NCBI GenBank assembly: GCA_902771785.1
Contig: CACXYH010000005.1
Coordinates: 1 to 64,000 of the forward strand
Origin: an uncultured Prevotellaceae bacterium
GTDB lineage: Bacteria; Bacteroidota; Bacteroidia; Bacteroidales; Bacteroidaceae
Reading direction: 5' to 3'
DNA length: 64,000 nt
A program made the translations under genes and the position numbers. Under the pieces are notes generated by a model. It was not told where the DNA came from and made no database searches. It saw only the letters and a list, made by a program, of their open reading frames with translations. Shown piece by piece: positions 17,289 through 26,237 of this stretch (position 1 is its first letter; the number at the start of each line of letters is the position of its first letter).

Positions 17289-19865
17289 ATGAAGATTAAA
17301 GCTGATTACGTGAATGCTCCCCAGTGGAAGCAGCTGACCGTGAAGTCGACGCTTCCTGCAGAGCTTGAATGTCTCAACGAAATTGCACACAACCTCTGGT
17401 GGGTGTGGAACTATGAGGCCCGCGACCTCTTCCGCGACCTCGATCCCGAACTGTATCACGACGTGAAGCACAATCCCGTGATGCTCCTTGAGCGCCTCTC
17501 CTACGCCCGCAAGGAAGCCATCATGAAGGACAAGACCCTCATGAAGCGCATCAAGGCAGTCTACGAGCTGTTCCGCGCCTACATGGATGTGGAGCCCGAC
17601 AAGAAGCGTCCGTCCGTGGCTTACTTCTCGATGGAGTACGGCATGCACTCTGCTCTGAAGATCTACTCCGGTGGTTTGGGCATGCTCGCTGGCGACTACC
17701 TCAAGGAGGCCAGCGACTCTAACGTCGACATGTGCGCCATAGGTTTCCTCTATCGCTACGGCTACTTCACGCAGAGCCTTTCCATCGACGGACAGCAGAT
17801 TGCCAACTACGAGGCACAGAACTTCACTTCGCTGCCCATTGAGCGTCAGCTCGACAAGGACGGAAACCCCATGGTGGTCGACGTGCCCTATATGAACTAC
17901 ACCGTACATGCCTACATCTGGCGTGTCAACGTGGGCCGCATCAAGCTCTATCTGCTTGACACCGACAACGAAATGAACTCAGAGTTCGACAAGCCCATCA
18001 CCCACAGCCTCTACGGCGGCGACTGGGAGAACCGCCTGAAGCAGGAAATACTGCTCGGCATCGGCGGCGTGCTCACCCTGAAGAAGCTCGGCATCAAGAA
18101 GGAAATCTATCATTGCAACGAAGGACACGCTGCGCTCTGCAACCTGCAGCGCCTCTGCGACTATATCGATGAAGGACTGACGTTCAACCAGGCCATGGAG
18201 CTGGTGCGCGCCAGCGGCCTCTACACCGTTCACACACCCGTGCCTGCCGGCCACGACTACTTCGACGAGGGACTCTTCGGCAAGTACATGGGCGGCTATC
18301 CCCAGAAGCTCGGCATCACATGGGACGAGTTCATCGGCATGGGACGCACCAACCCCGACGACCACAGCGAGAAGTTCTGCATGAGCACCTTCGCCTGCAA
18401 CACCTGCCAGGAGGTCAACGGTGTGTCGAAACTCCACGGATGGGTCAGCCAGAAGATGTTCGCTGACATATGGAAAGGCTACTTCCCCGAAGAGAACCAC
18501 GTGGGTTACGTCACCAACGGCGTACACTATCCCACATGGGCAGCCACTGAGTGGCGCAAGCTCTACGAGAAGTACTTCGACAAGAGCTTCATGCTCGACG
18601 AGTCGAACCAGAAGATATGGGAAGCCATCTACAACGTGCCCGACGAGGAAATCTGGGCTACACGCATGGCACTCAAGCAGAAGCTCTTCGACTACATCAA
18701 GGAACAGTTCCGCGAGACATGGTTGAAGAACCAAGGTGATCCCTCGCGAGTGGTCAGCCTGTTGGAAAAGATGAATCCCAATGCTCTCGTCATTGGCTTC
18801 TGCCGCCGCTTCGCCACCTACAAGCGTGCACACCTGCTCTTCACCGATGAAGCCCGTCTCTCAAAGATTGTCAATGATCCGGAGCATCCCGTCATCTTCC
18901 TCTTCGCAGGTAAGGCTCACCCCGCCGACGGAGCCGGACAGGGACTCATCAAGCGTATCTTTGAGATTTCGCAGCGTCCGGAGTTCCTCGGCAAGATCAT
19001 CTTCCTCGAGGACTATGACTTCCTGCTCGCACGCCGCCTCGTGAGCGGTGTCGACATCTGGATGAACACGCCTACGCGTCCGCTTGAGGCTTCAGGCACA
19101 TCGGGCGAGAAGGCCGAGATGAACGGTGTCGTCAACCTCTCAGTGAAGGACGGATGGTGGCTTGAGGGCTATCGCGAGGGTGCCGGATGGGCACTCACCG
19201 AGAAGCGCACCTACCAGAATCAGGGCTATCAGGACCAGCTCGACGCAGCTACCATCTACTCGCTCCTTGAGAACGAGATCGTTCCCCTCTACTACAAGAA
19301 GAACAAGAAGGGCATCAGCGAGGGCTGGATCAAGGTCATCAAGAACTCTATCGCACAGATTGCACCTCACTACACCATGAAGCGTCAGCTCGACGACTAC
19401 TATGAGAAGTTCTACAACAAGGAGGCAAAGCGCTTCAAGGAAATCTCGAAGAACAACAACCAGCTTGCCAAGGACATCGCTCTCTGGAAGGAATTGGTCG
19501 CAGAACGCTGGGATGGCATACATGTTGTGTCGAGCGAGTGGGACATTCCCACAACAGGTCTTGAGACCGGCACGAAGTATACACTCCGCTATGTGATTGA
19601 CGAGCAGGGGCTCGAAGATGTCGTAGGACTTGAGAAGATCAATGTCTTCACCGATAAAAACGGCGAGGACCGTATCTACAGCATCGAACCGCTCAAGATG
19701 GTCGGCAAGGATGGCAACAACTACACCTTCGAGGCAACGCATGCTCCTAACCAGGCTGGCGAGTACAAGAGCGCCGTGCGCATGTATCCCAAGAACAAGG
19801 ACCTGCCTCACCGTCAGGACTTCTGCTACGTGAAGTGGCTGGAACTCCCCGGAGTCAGCTTCTAA
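17289..19865 (+). CDS. glgP: Alpha-glucan phosphorylase (Thermotoga-type, GT35)
   Basis: PLP enzyme releasing glucose-1-phosphate from glycogen ends. The 858-residue protein starts with a DUF3417-like N-terminal segment ([14 protein letters not shown] at about 30-43), then [11 protein letters not shown] and the [16 protein letters not shown] substrate region. The PLP lysine is expected at Lys608 within [14 protein letters not shown], followed by [12 protein letters not shown]. The length and pattern fit the short alpha-glucan phosphorylase family, not the E. coli GlgP type. The final ~130 residues form an extra beta-rich domain with a [13 protein letters not shown] ending. Codons near the 3' end look slightly more AT-rich than in the neighbour, without sign of transfer. 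Confidence 0.94.
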   Translation: MKIKADYVNAPQWKQLTVKSTLPAELECLNEIAHNLWWVWNYEARDLFRDLDPELYHDVKHNPVMLLERLSYARKEAIMKDKTLMKRIKAVYELFRAYMDVEPDKKRPSVAYFSMEYGMHSALKIYSGGLGMLAGDYLKEASDSNVDMCAIGFLYRYGYFTQSLSIDGQQIANYEAQNFTSLPIERQLDKDGNPMVVDVPYMNYTVHAYIWRVNVGRIKLYLLDTDNEMNSEFDKPITHSLYGGDWENRLKQEILLGIGGVLTLKKLGIKKEIYHCNEGHAALCNLQRLCDYIDEGLTFNQAMELVRASGLYTVHTPVPAGHDYFDEGLFGKYMGGYPQKLGITWDEFIGMGRTNPDDHSEKFCMSTFACNTCQEVNGVSKLHGWVSQKMFADIWKGYFPEENHVGYVTNGVHYPTWAATEWRKLYEKYFDKSFMLDESNQKIWEAIYNVPDEEIWATRMALKQKLFDYIKEQFRETWLKNQGDPSRVVSLLEKMNPNALVIGFCRRFATYKRAHLLFTDEARLSKIVNDPEHPVIFLFAGKAHPADGAGQGLIKRIFEISQRPEFLGKIIFLEDYDFLLARRLVSGVDIWMNTPTRPLEASGTSGEKAEMNGVVNLSVKDGWWLEGYREGAGWALTEKRTYQNQGYQDQLDAATIYSLLENEIVPLYYKKNKKGISEGWIKVIKNSIAQIAPHYTMKRQLDDYYEKFYNKEAKRFKEISKNNNQLAKDIALWKELVAERWDGIHVVSSEWDIPTTGLETGTKYTLRYVIDEQGLEDVVGLEKINVFTDKNGEDRIYSIEPLKMVGKDGNNYTFEATHAPNQAGEYKSAVRMYPKNKDLPHRQDFCYVKWLELPGVSF

Positions 19866-19890
19866 TTTATTGACTTGAACACTATTTGTG

Positions 19891-19930
19891 GAATGGGTCT
19901 GAACGCATCGTTCAGGCCCATTCTTTGTGT
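19891..19930 (+). terminator. Intrinsic terminator after glgP
   Basis: A 15-bp stem with one G-T pair (19891-19905 with 19909-19923) and a CAT loop, followed by a T-rich stretch. Confidence 0.85.
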
Positions 19931-20011
19931 AGTGAAGCCGTTTTCGCGTGGCAAAAGGGGCTAAAATGCAAGAAATCTATCATAATTCTTGGCTGTTTCA
20001 AAGAAAAGCAT

Positions 20012-20019
20012 TATATTTG
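20012..20019 (+). promoter_or_regulatory. -7 box of the response regulator-kinase gene
   Basis: TATATTTG 26 nt before the ATG at 20046. Confidence 0.7.
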
Positions 20020-20045
20020 CACTCAGAAAAAAAGTAATTATTTGA

Positions 20046-21191
20046 ATGGAACAAGAAGAGCTTTTAGAGTCAAAGATAAACCGCAGCGAGTATAAGATTC
20101 TCATTGTCGACGACGTGGTCAGCAACGTGTTGTTGCTCAAGATACTGCTGTCGAATGAGAGATACCAGGTTTGTACGGCTAACAGTGGCAAAATGTGCAT
20201 TGAGCAAGCCAAGAACGAAAAGCCTGATTTGATACTGCTCGACGTCATGATGCCCGACATCTCGGGATTCGACACGGCTGTCATCTTAAAGAAAGACCCG
20301 GCTACGCGCGATATTCCCATCATCTTCCTTACGGCTCTCAACAACCCCAGCGACCTCGTTCACGGCTTCAAGGTGGGAGCCAACGACTTCCTGACCAAAC
20401 CCTTCAACAAAGAAGAACTCTTGGTGCGCGTCATGCACCAGATTACGCTCGTTGCAGCCAAGCGACTCATTCAGCAGCAGAACGAGGAGCTGCGCCAGAC
20501 GATAGGCAATCGCGACAAGATGTACTCTGTCATTGCCCACGACCTGCGTTCGCCCATGGCCAGCATCAGAATGGTGCTCAACCTGGTGGTGTCGGCTGTT
20601 ACGCCCGAGTCGGTAGGTCAGGAACTGTTCGACCTGCTCGACAATGCCAACCGCGAATCGGAAGAAGTGCACGACCTGCTCGACAATCTGCTCAAGTGGA
20701 CAAAGAGCCAGACCGGACGCCTGACCGTGGTGATGCAGGACTTAGACCTCAACGACATCATACCGGGTGTGGTCGACATCTTCACGATGATAGCCTCGAC
20801 GAAGCACATCAAGCTGAACTACAGTGCTACCGACGCTCCGCTGGTGGTGCGTGCCGACAATGATATGCTGAAGACCATTGTCAGAAACCTCATGTCGAAC
20901 GCCATCAAGTTCTCGCCCGAAGAGTCGTCCATCGACATCATCATGCAGCCCGAGGGCGACTACGCCAAGATCAGCGTGCGCGACCATGGTGTGGGTATCT
21001 CGCCCGAACGACTCGGAAACCTCTTCAAGAAAGGCGAGACCACCTATGGAACGGGTGGCGAAGAGGGTAGCGGACTGGGCTTGCAGCTCTGTGCCGACTT
21101 CGCCCACAAGATAGGAGGCAGCGTAACTGTCGACTCTACGCTCGGCGAAGGTTCTACCTTCAGCGTGCTCGTGCCGTTGAAGAAGGACTAA
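20046..21191 (+). CDS. Hybrid response regulator-histidine kinase (REC-HisKA-HATPase)
   Basis: A soluble signalling protein of 381 residues with receiver first and kinase second. The REC domain (about 15-130) has ILIVDD and phospho-acceptor Asp66 in LLDVMMPD, and the conserved Lys in TKPF. A short coiled coil leads to the HisKA domain with His165 in VIAHDLRSP. The HATPase domain shows NLMSNAIKFSPE (N box), DHGVGIS (G1) and GSGLGLQLC (G2). There is no transmembrane sensor, so input probably arrives by phosphotransfer to the REC domain. No DNA-binding partner is adjacent, and it is a single-gene unit. Confidence 0.93.
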   Translation: MEQEELLESKINRSEYKILIVDDVVSNVLLLKILLSNERYQVCTANSGKMCIEQAKNEKPDLILLDVMMPDISGFDTAVILKKDPATRDIPIIFLTALNNPSDLVHGFKVGANDFLTKPFNKEELLVRVMHQITLVAAKRLIQQQNEELRQTIGNRDKMYSVIAHDLRSPMASIRMVLNLVVSAVTPESVGQELFDLLDNANRESEEVHDLLDNLLKWTKSQTGRLTVVMQDLDLNDIIPGVVDIFTMIASTKHIKLNYSATDAPLVVRADNDMLKTIVRNLMSNAIKFSPEESSIDIIMQPEGDYAKISVRDHGVGISPERLGNLFKKGETTYGTGGEEGSGLGLQLCADFAHKIGGSVTVDSTLGEGSTFSVLVPLKKD

Positions 21192-21210
21192 GCCCACATA
21201 CTACAGACCA

Positions 21211-21282
21211 AGGATTGACGAATTGAAGTTGGTTAATTATCGTTAAGAGATAAGGCTTCAATTCTTCAATCCTTTCTTTTTT
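21211..21282 (+). terminator. Terminator after the kinase gene
   Basis: An 18-nt arm pair (21211-21228 with 21256-21273) with one mismatch, a 27-nt loop and a TTCTTTTTT tail. Confidence 0.8.
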
Positions 21283-21295
21283 CATTTTATTTTCG

Positions 21296-21303
21296 TACCT
21301 TTG
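21296..21303 (+). promoter_or_regulatory. -7 box of rho
   Basis: TACCTTTG; the ATG follows 101 nt later, so rho has a leader of about 95 nt, long for this window. Rho genes are often autoregulated through their leader, so this may be meaningful. Confidence 0.7.
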
Positions 21304-21404
21304 CACCCGAATTTTTCAAAGGCGTTTCCATTCGTGAAACGTATCTACCTGAAATTTCCATATCCACAAATCAAAGCAAAAGCTATTATTATACTCTTAT
21401 AGTA

Positions 21405-23366
21405 ATGTATACAAAAGACCAATTAGAGAAGATGGAACCCGGCCAGCTGCTGTCCATCGCAGCTGAACTGGGCGTGAAAGTATCTCAGGACGACGAACTT
21501 GAGAAGGTTATCTACGCTATTCTCGACAAGGCTGCCGAGGACGTGGCCGCCAATCCTGCTGCCAAGCGCAAGCGTACCAGAATAACCAAAAAAGATACAG
21601 ACCGAGTTTATACCGTCAACGGAAAAGAGGGCGAGAACTTCGACGTGAAGCTGCGCTCGGGAAAGCCCGTCGAGGCACCAAGCCTGTTTGGCGACTTACC
21701 TGCCGATAGCCAGGAGGCCACCGAGGCTGCAGCACCCGAAGAGGCTCCTGCCGAGGTGCAGGAAGCACCGGCTCCGAAGCGTCGCGGACGCAAGTCGAAG
21801 GCCGAGCTGGCTGCCATTGCCGAGGCCGAAGCCAAGAAAGCCGAGGCTGAGCAGCTGGCTGCCGAGCAGCAGGCACAGGCCGAGGCCGACGCTCAGCCTG
21901 AATTCGTGCCCGAGGCTGATGCCGATAGTGAGGTAGCAACTGCCGAGGAAACACCCCAGCCCGAGCTGTTGGAGCAGCTGCAGGCCAAGATTGCACAGCG
22001 CCGCCAGCAGGAACCCCAGGTGCAGGAGACGGTAGAGAGCGACTATGAGGCAGCCGACTACGACGACGTGTGGGAGGGAGACCCGGGCGACGGTACTGAT
22101 TTCATCACCATCGTCGACCTGCCGATTGAAGACCAGGCTGCCATTCCTACGCTCGACATCTTCGACCGTCCCGTCGTTCAGCCGCAGGCCGAGCCCGCCT
22201 TCCAGCCTGCTCCCGTGGCTGCTACGGGTGGCGATCACTTCGACTTTGGCGACATCATCACCGGCAACGGCGTGCTCGAGGTGCTGCAAGACGGCTACGG
22301 ATTCCTGCGTAGCAGCGACTACAACTACCTTTCGTCGCCCGACGACATCTATGTGTCGCCCCAGCAAATCAAGAAATATGGCCTGAAGACGGGCGATGTG
22401 GTCGACTGCACCGTGCGTCCGCCGCACGACAACGAGAAGTATTTCGCCATGTCGACGGTCAACATGATAAACGGCAGAAACCCCGCCGAGGTGCGCGACC
22501 GTGTGAGCTTCGAGCATCTCACGCCACTCTTCCCCGAAGAGAAGTTCAACCTCTGCGGCAATCCCGCCACGACAAATCCCTCGACGCGCATCGTCGACCT
22601 GTTCTCGCCTATCGGTAAGGGCCAGCGTGCACTGATTGTGGCACAGCCCAAGACGGGTAAGACCATCCTGATGAAGGACATTGCCAACGCTATTGCCGCC
22701 AACCATCCCGAGGCTTACATCATGATGCTGCTCATCGACGAGCGCCCCGAGGAGGTGACCGACATGAGCCGAACCGTGAATGCCGAGGTCATTGCCTCGA
22801 CTTTCGACGAGCCTGCCGACCGGCACGTGAAGATTGCCGGCATCGTTCTGGAGAAGGCTAAGCGCATGGTGGAGTGCGGACATGACGTGGTGATCTTCCT
22901 TGATAGCATCACCCGCCTGGCCCGTGCCTACAATACGGTCAGCCCCGCCAGCGGCAAAGTGCTCACCGGTGGTGTCGACGCCAATGCCCTTCAGAAGCCC
23001 AAGCGCTTCTTCGGTGCTGCGCGCAACATCGAGAACGGCGGCTCGCTCACCATCATTGCTACGGCACTTGTCGACACGGGTTCGAAGATGGATGAGGTCA
23101 TCTTCGAGGAGTTCAAGGGTACGGGCAACAGCGAAATCCAGCTGGATCGCATGCTCTCGAACAAGCGCGTGTTCCCTGCACTCAATCTGGTGCAGTCGTC
23201 GACACGTCGCGACGACCTGCTGCAGGATCAGACTACGCTGAACCGCATGTGGATTATCCGCAAGTTCATTGCCGAGATGAACCCCATCGAGGCCATGAAT
23301 ACCGTTCGCGATCGCCTCGTGACGAGCCGCAACAACGAGGAGTTCCTCATGTCGATGAACGGATAG
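21405..23366 (+). CDS. rho: Transcription termination factor Rho with a long disordered insert
   Basis: Hexameric RNA helicase that ends transcription. The protein has 653 residues against about 420 in E. coli. An N-terminal Rho_N helical domain (1-50, [15 protein letters not shown]) is followed by about 230 residues rich in A, E, P, Q and D, with no folded-domain pattern. Then come the RNA-binding cold-shock-like domain ([13 protein letters not shown], about 300-380), the ATPase core with Walker A AQPKTGKT (Lys419), and [15 protein letters not shown]. Published work on Bacteroides Rho reports that such an insert drives phase separation; the same may hold here by analogy. The gene is followed by a 22-bp repeat array and its own terminator. 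Confidence 0.96.
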   Translation: MYTKDQLEKMEPGQLLSIAAELGVKVSQDDELEKVIYAILDKAAEDVAANPAAKRKRTRITKKDTDRVYTVNGKEGENFDVKLRSGKPVEAPSLFGDLPADSQEATEAAAPEEAPAEVQEAPAPKRRGRKSKAELAAIAEAEAKKAEAEQLAAEQQAQAEADAQPEFVPEADADSEVATAEETPQPELLEQLQAKIAQRRQQEPQVQETVESDYEAADYDDVWEGDPGDGTDFITIVDLPIEDQAAIPTLDIFDRPVVQPQAEPAFQPAPVAATGGDHFDFGDIITGNGVLEVLQDGYGFLRSSDYNYLSSPDDIYVSPQQIKKYGLKTGDVVDCTVRPPHDNEKYFAMSTVNMINGRNPAEVRDRVSFEHLTPLFPEEKFNLCGNPATTNPSTRIVDLFSPIGKGQRALIVAQPKTGKTILMKDIANAIAANHPEAYIMMLLIDERPEEVTDMSRTVNAEVIASTFDEPADRHVKIAGIVLEKAKRMVECGHDVVIFLDSITRLARAYNTVSPASGKVLTGGVDANALQKPKRFFGAARNIENGGSLTIIATALVDTGSKMDEVIFEEFKGTGNSEIQLDRMLSNKRVFPALNLVQSSTRRDDLLQDQTTLNRMWIIRKFIAEMNPIEAMNTVRDRLVTSRNNEEFLMSMNG

Positions 23367-23383
23367 GTACAGGGGGCGACCTC

Positions 23384-23510
23384 TATGCGGCACTTCGAGG
23401 GCCTCTTACCGGCACTTCGAGGGTCTCTTACCGGCACTTCGAGGGTCTCTTACCGGCACTTCGTGAGCCTCTTACTAACGGGTCGAGGGTCGCGTACTAC
23501 CGGGTCGCAG
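23384..23510. repeat. 22-bp tandem array B (5 units plus a partial)
   Basis: Units start at 23384, 23406, 23428, 23450 and 23472, with a decayed unit from 23494. The core positions are GCGGCAC, CCGGCAC (three times) and CTAACGG; the AAA frame has changed to TAT or TTA, TTT to TTC, and the spacer is GAGGGTCTC-like. Two adjacent units are identical over 22 bp. The segment just after the rho stop (spacer GGCGACCTC) looks like a worn unit in the same phase. It lies between the rho stop and the rho terminator, so it would be transcribed in the rho 3' end. It belongs to the same family as arrays at 2518, 46389 and 56067. Confidence 0.88.
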
Positions 23511-23521
23511 AAATAAAAGAG

Positions 23522-23550
23522 CCGAAACGTTTGGTCGTTTCGGTTTTTTT
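23522..23550 (+). terminator. Intrinsic terminator of rho
   Basis: An 8-bp stem CCGAAACG/CGTTTCGG (23522-23529 with 23536-23543) followed by seven T. It lies directly before the next -7 box, so terminator and promoter are back to back. Confidence 0.88.
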
Positions 23551-23552
23551 AT

Positions 23553-23560
23553 TATCTTTG
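23553..23560 (+). promoter_or_regulatory. -7 box of the cytidylate-kinase-like gene
   Basis: TATCTTTG 39 nt before the ATG at 23600; its -33 region falls inside the rho terminator hairpin. Confidence 0.7.
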
Positions 23561-23599
23561 CTGCATCATAATAAAACAACAACTAAAAATCTAACGCTT

Positions 23600-24220
23600 A
23601 TGAACAGGGAGGAGAAATTCGTGATTACCATCAGCCGCCAGTTCGGAACAGGCGGACATGAGATTGGAGCCGAGCTCGCACGGCGTTTGAACGTGAAGCT
23701 GCTCGACAAGCAAATCCTGAATGAAGTGGCGCGGAAAATATGTGTTGTGGAAGATGCAGTGGAGAAAATTGAATCAAGAAATCCGCTGTGGCGCGACGAT
23801 TTCACCAACTTCTACCGCCAGTACATGGCCGGTGCCGAGTATAACGGGATGGAACTCGACCAGACGTCGCATAAGCTTTTCGACGCTCAGGCGCAGGTTA
23901 TACGCCAGATAGCCAGCCAGGAGTCGTGCGTCATCGTTGGCCGCTGTGGCTTCCATATTTTCCGCAACCATGCCAATACGCTGAAAATCTTCATCCATGC
24001 CGACGTAGATTGTCGCAAGCAGCGCATCGCCCGCAAGTACGACATCAGCGAGAGCGATGCTGCTGCAATGATTGTTGACAACGACTACTCGCGCGAACTC
24101 TACACCAAGACCTTCACCGGCAGCGACTGGCAGGACGCCCGAAACTATGATATCACGCTCAACGTGAGGAAGTTCGGCGTCAATGGAGCCGTTGACTTCC
24201 TGATGAAGAGCATCGAGTAG
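23600..24220 (+). CDS. Cytidylate kinase-like family protein (PF13189)
   Basis: A 206-residue P-loop kinase-like protein. The N-terminal VITISRQFGTGGHEIG is a modified nucleotide-binding loop typical of the cytidylate-kinase-like family, followed by ARRLNVKLLDKQIL. VIVGRCG (about 113-119) and a lid-like RKQRIARKYDIS stretch complete the pattern. True Cmk enzymes have a GPSGSGKST-like loop, so this is a paralogue whose substrate is not known. The reading frame stays open upstream through the repeat array, but the promoter and ATG at 23600 set the start. It converges on prmA with 6 nt between stops. Confidence 0.85.
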   Translation: MNREEKFVITISRQFGTGGHEIGAELARRLNVKLLDKQILNEVARKICVVEDAVEKIESRNPLWRDDFTNFYRQYMAGAEYNGMELDQTSHKLFDAQAQVIRQIASQESCVIVGRCGFHIFRNHANTLKIFIHADVDCRKQRIARKYDISESDAAAMIVDNDYSRELYTKTFTGSDWQDARNYDITLNVRKFGVNGAVDFLMKSIE

Positions 24221-24226
24221 CAGGTG

Positions 24227-25099
24227 CTACGACAGCACCAGGCAGGCCCAGTCGTGGTCGGAGAGCGTTGCGCTGGCGTGCAGCCCCAGTGCTTCGGCTT
24301 TCTCCTGCAGCAGGGCAACGTCGCTGGTGTAGAAACCGCTCAGTATGAGCAAACCGCCCTCTTTCATGTGTTGGCGGAAGCGCGGCATGTCGGCCAGCAG
24401 TATGTTTCGGTTGATGTTGGCCATCACGATGTCGAAGCGTTCTGCAATGTCGTCGAGTAGGGTAGCGTCGCCCAAGAGAGCGGTGAAGCGGTCGTCCACG
24501 CGGTTGATGACGGCATTGTGGCGCGCGTTGTCGGCACTCCATTCGTCAATGTCGTAGCCCGTGCAATGACAGGCTCCGCAGCTGAGGGCCACGATGCCCA
24601 GGATGCCCGTTCCGCAACCACAGTCGAGCACCGTCTTGTTGCGCAGCTCCATGCCGAGCAGGGTGCTCACAATCATGCGCGTCGTCTCGTGATTGCCCGT
24701 GCCGAAGGCCAGCTTGGCGTCTATTTCTATCTGCTTCGCATCTGTCAGGTTCTCAGCTTCTGCTGGCGAAAGCATGTGTCTCCCATCGTGAATCACGCAT
24801 TTTCCGTCGACCACAATCGGCTCGAATCCCTCTTGCTCCCACTGTTCGTTCCAGTCCTTGTCCTCAGCTTCCTTTGCGCTGAAAGTCACGCTGACGCCCT
24901 CGAAGGGAAAGTTGCCGAGCACCTGTTGCAGCTCCGGCTCGCTGAAGAGCGTCTGCTGCACGTAGCCCTTCAGCCCTCCTTCAGTCTCTTCAAAGGTTTC
25001 GAAACCAGTCTCTCCGGCCAGTGCGGCCACCATATCGCAGGCATCGCCCATCAGTTCTGCAGGGGCCTTGATGCTGAAAAACACTTCGTAATACTTCAT
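24227..25099 (-). CDS. prmA: Ribosomal protein L11 methyltransferase
   Basis: Methylates ribosomal protein L11 using S-adenosylmethionine. The 290-residue protein has an N-terminal substrate-recognition domain, then AFGTGNHETTR (about 131-141), the PrmA signature, and the SAM-binding DCGCGTGILGI (about 158-168). MANINRNIL is the catalytic-region motif corresponding to NPPY-like loops. It is a single-gene unit, divergent from the secreted protein at 25235 and convergent with the gene ending at 24220. Confidence 0.94.
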   Translation of the reverse strand: MKYYEVFFSIKAPAELMGDACDMVAALAGETGFETFEETEGGLKGYVQQTLFSEPELQQVLGNFPFEGVSVTFSAKEAEDKDWNEQWEQEGFEPIVVDGKCVIHDGRHMLSPAEAENLTDAKQIEIDAKLAFGTGNHETTRMIVSTLLGMELRNKTVLDCGCGTGILGIVALSCGACHCTGYDIDEWSADNARHNAVINRVDDRFTALLGDATLLDDIAERFDIVMANINRNILLADMPRFRQHMKEGGLLILSGFYTSDVALLQEKAEALGLHASATLSDHDWACLVLS

Positions 25100-25119
25100 A
25101 CTTTAGTTAAAATATAGTG

Positions 25120-25127
25120 CAAAATTA
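25120..25127 (-). promoter_or_regulatory. -7 box of prmA
   Basis: TAATTTTG on the minus strand, 20 nt before the prmA start. Confidence 0.65.
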
Positions 25128-25192
25128 AAAAAAATAGGGGAAATCCTACTATGTTTTAGGGTTTTTCCTTAATTTTGCAGTAAAATATGTAG

Positions 25193-25200
25193 TATTTTTG
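25193..25200 (+). promoter_or_regulatory. -7 box of the Tyr/Gly-rich secreted protein gene
   Basis: TATTTTTG, 34 nt before the ATG at 25235. Its leader contains AAAGGAG (25221-25227) seven bases before the ATG, a real Shine-Dalgarno site, which is rare among the genes in this window. Confidence 0.65.
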
Positions 25201-25234
25201 CATCGTGAACAAATAAACAAAAAGGAGATAAACA

Positions 25235-26182
25235 ATGAAAAAGTGGTTTTTACTATCAGTAGTTCTGGGAGCCATGCCGCTCTCGATGCTGGCACAAGAT
25301 GATGACATGTACTTTGTTCCCACGAAGAGCAACGTGGCGAAGGCAAAGGCTACTTATGGTGTTCCCCGCGATACATACTATTCTGGGTCTAACCGGAGCA
25401 TCGATGAATACAACCGTCATGGAAGCGCATACCAGGTGATTCCTGGCGACACGCTCTCTGATATCATCGACTTCTCGGCCGTTCAGGGCGTATATCCCGA
25501 CTCGTTGGGCGACTTCGGACTGACCCGCCGCATGGAGCGCTACGAGGGTTATGAGCCTGCAGGCTCCTACTGGTCGGGCTACGCTGCCGGTCAGAACGAT
25601 GCGTGGCACTGGCATTCGCCTTGGTACTGGTCGCCCTACTACCCCTGGTATGACGGATGGTACGATCTTTGGTACTACGGATGGTACGACCCCTGGTACT
25701 ATGGCTACTCGGGCTACTATTGGGGCTATCCCTACTATTATTATCCCAGGTACTACTATGGCGGCTACTACTACGGTGGCGTTGGCGGCAGCTATGCCCA
25801 CTACAGCCGCTATCCTGGCACCCGCAACCACGGCTCGGTGTCTGGCGTTGGCAACCGTGGCATCAGCAACGGGCGCTCTTCGACCTACTCAGCTGGCACC
25901 TTCGGCGGCTCGCGCATCAACAACAGCAACCGCAGCGGCAGCTTCTCGTCGACCAGCAACCGCTCTGCCTCGCGTACAGCCTCGCGTACGTCGGGCACAT
26001 ACAGTAATTCCTACGGCAACTTTGGCGGCTCTTCCAGCGGCAGCAGTGTGAGCAGCTCGCGCTCATCGGGTTCCAGTGTAGGTTCCAGCTCGTCGGGCGG
26101 TGGTTCCTTCGGCGGCTCGCGCTCCAGCGGTGGCGGCGCACGTAGCGGCGGAGGCGGTGGCTTCGGAAGCGGACGCCGTTAA
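25235..26182 (+). CDS. Secreted low-complexity protein, Tyr/Trp-rich then Ser/Gly/Arg-rich
   Basis: I do not recognise a function. The 315-residue protein has a clear signal peptide (about 1-20, ending MLA before QDDD). Residues 20-115 look like a small ordinary domain. Residues about 118-190 are packed with Tyr, Trp, Gly and Pro in short repeats such as WYDGWYD and YYYGGYYYGG. Residues 200-315 are Ser/Gly/Arg-rich (FGGSRSSGGGARSGGGGG) with almost no hydrophobic residue. The composition resembles cuticle, adhesive and phase-separating proteins. Its promoter and Shine-Dalgarno site suggest good expression. The FadL-like porin gene follows 55 nt later and may be co-transcribed. Confidence 0.8.
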   Translation: MKKWFLLSVVLGAMPLSMLAQDDDMYFVPTKSNVAKAKATYGVPRDTYYSGSNRSIDEYNRHGSAYQVIPGDTLSDIIDFSAVQGVYPDSLGDFGLTRRMERYEGYEPAGSYWSGYAAGQNDAWHWHSPWYWSPYYPWYDGWYDLWYYGWYDPWYYGYSGYYWGYPYYYYPRYYYGGYYYGGVGGSYAHYSRYPGTRNHGSVSGVGNRGISNGRSSTYSAGTFGGSRINNSNRSGSFSSTSNRSASRTASRTSGTYSNSYGNFGGSSSGSSVSSSRSSGSSVGSSSSGGGSFGGSRSSGGGARSGGGGGFGSGRR

Positions 26183-26237
26183 TGCCTCTCACGGTAAATA
26201 ACGAAAAGATTGTTTTACATATAATAAGTTTACGACA

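Noticed and set aside
21696..23393. 565-codon minus-strand frame opposite rho
   Set aside because: Long only because high third-position GC suppresses stops; the plus-strand frame is clearly Rho.
23249..23599. N-terminal extension of the cytidylate-kinase-like protein
   Set aside because: The frame merely stays open through rho, array B and the terminator; the promoter at 23553 and ATG at 23600 define the gene.
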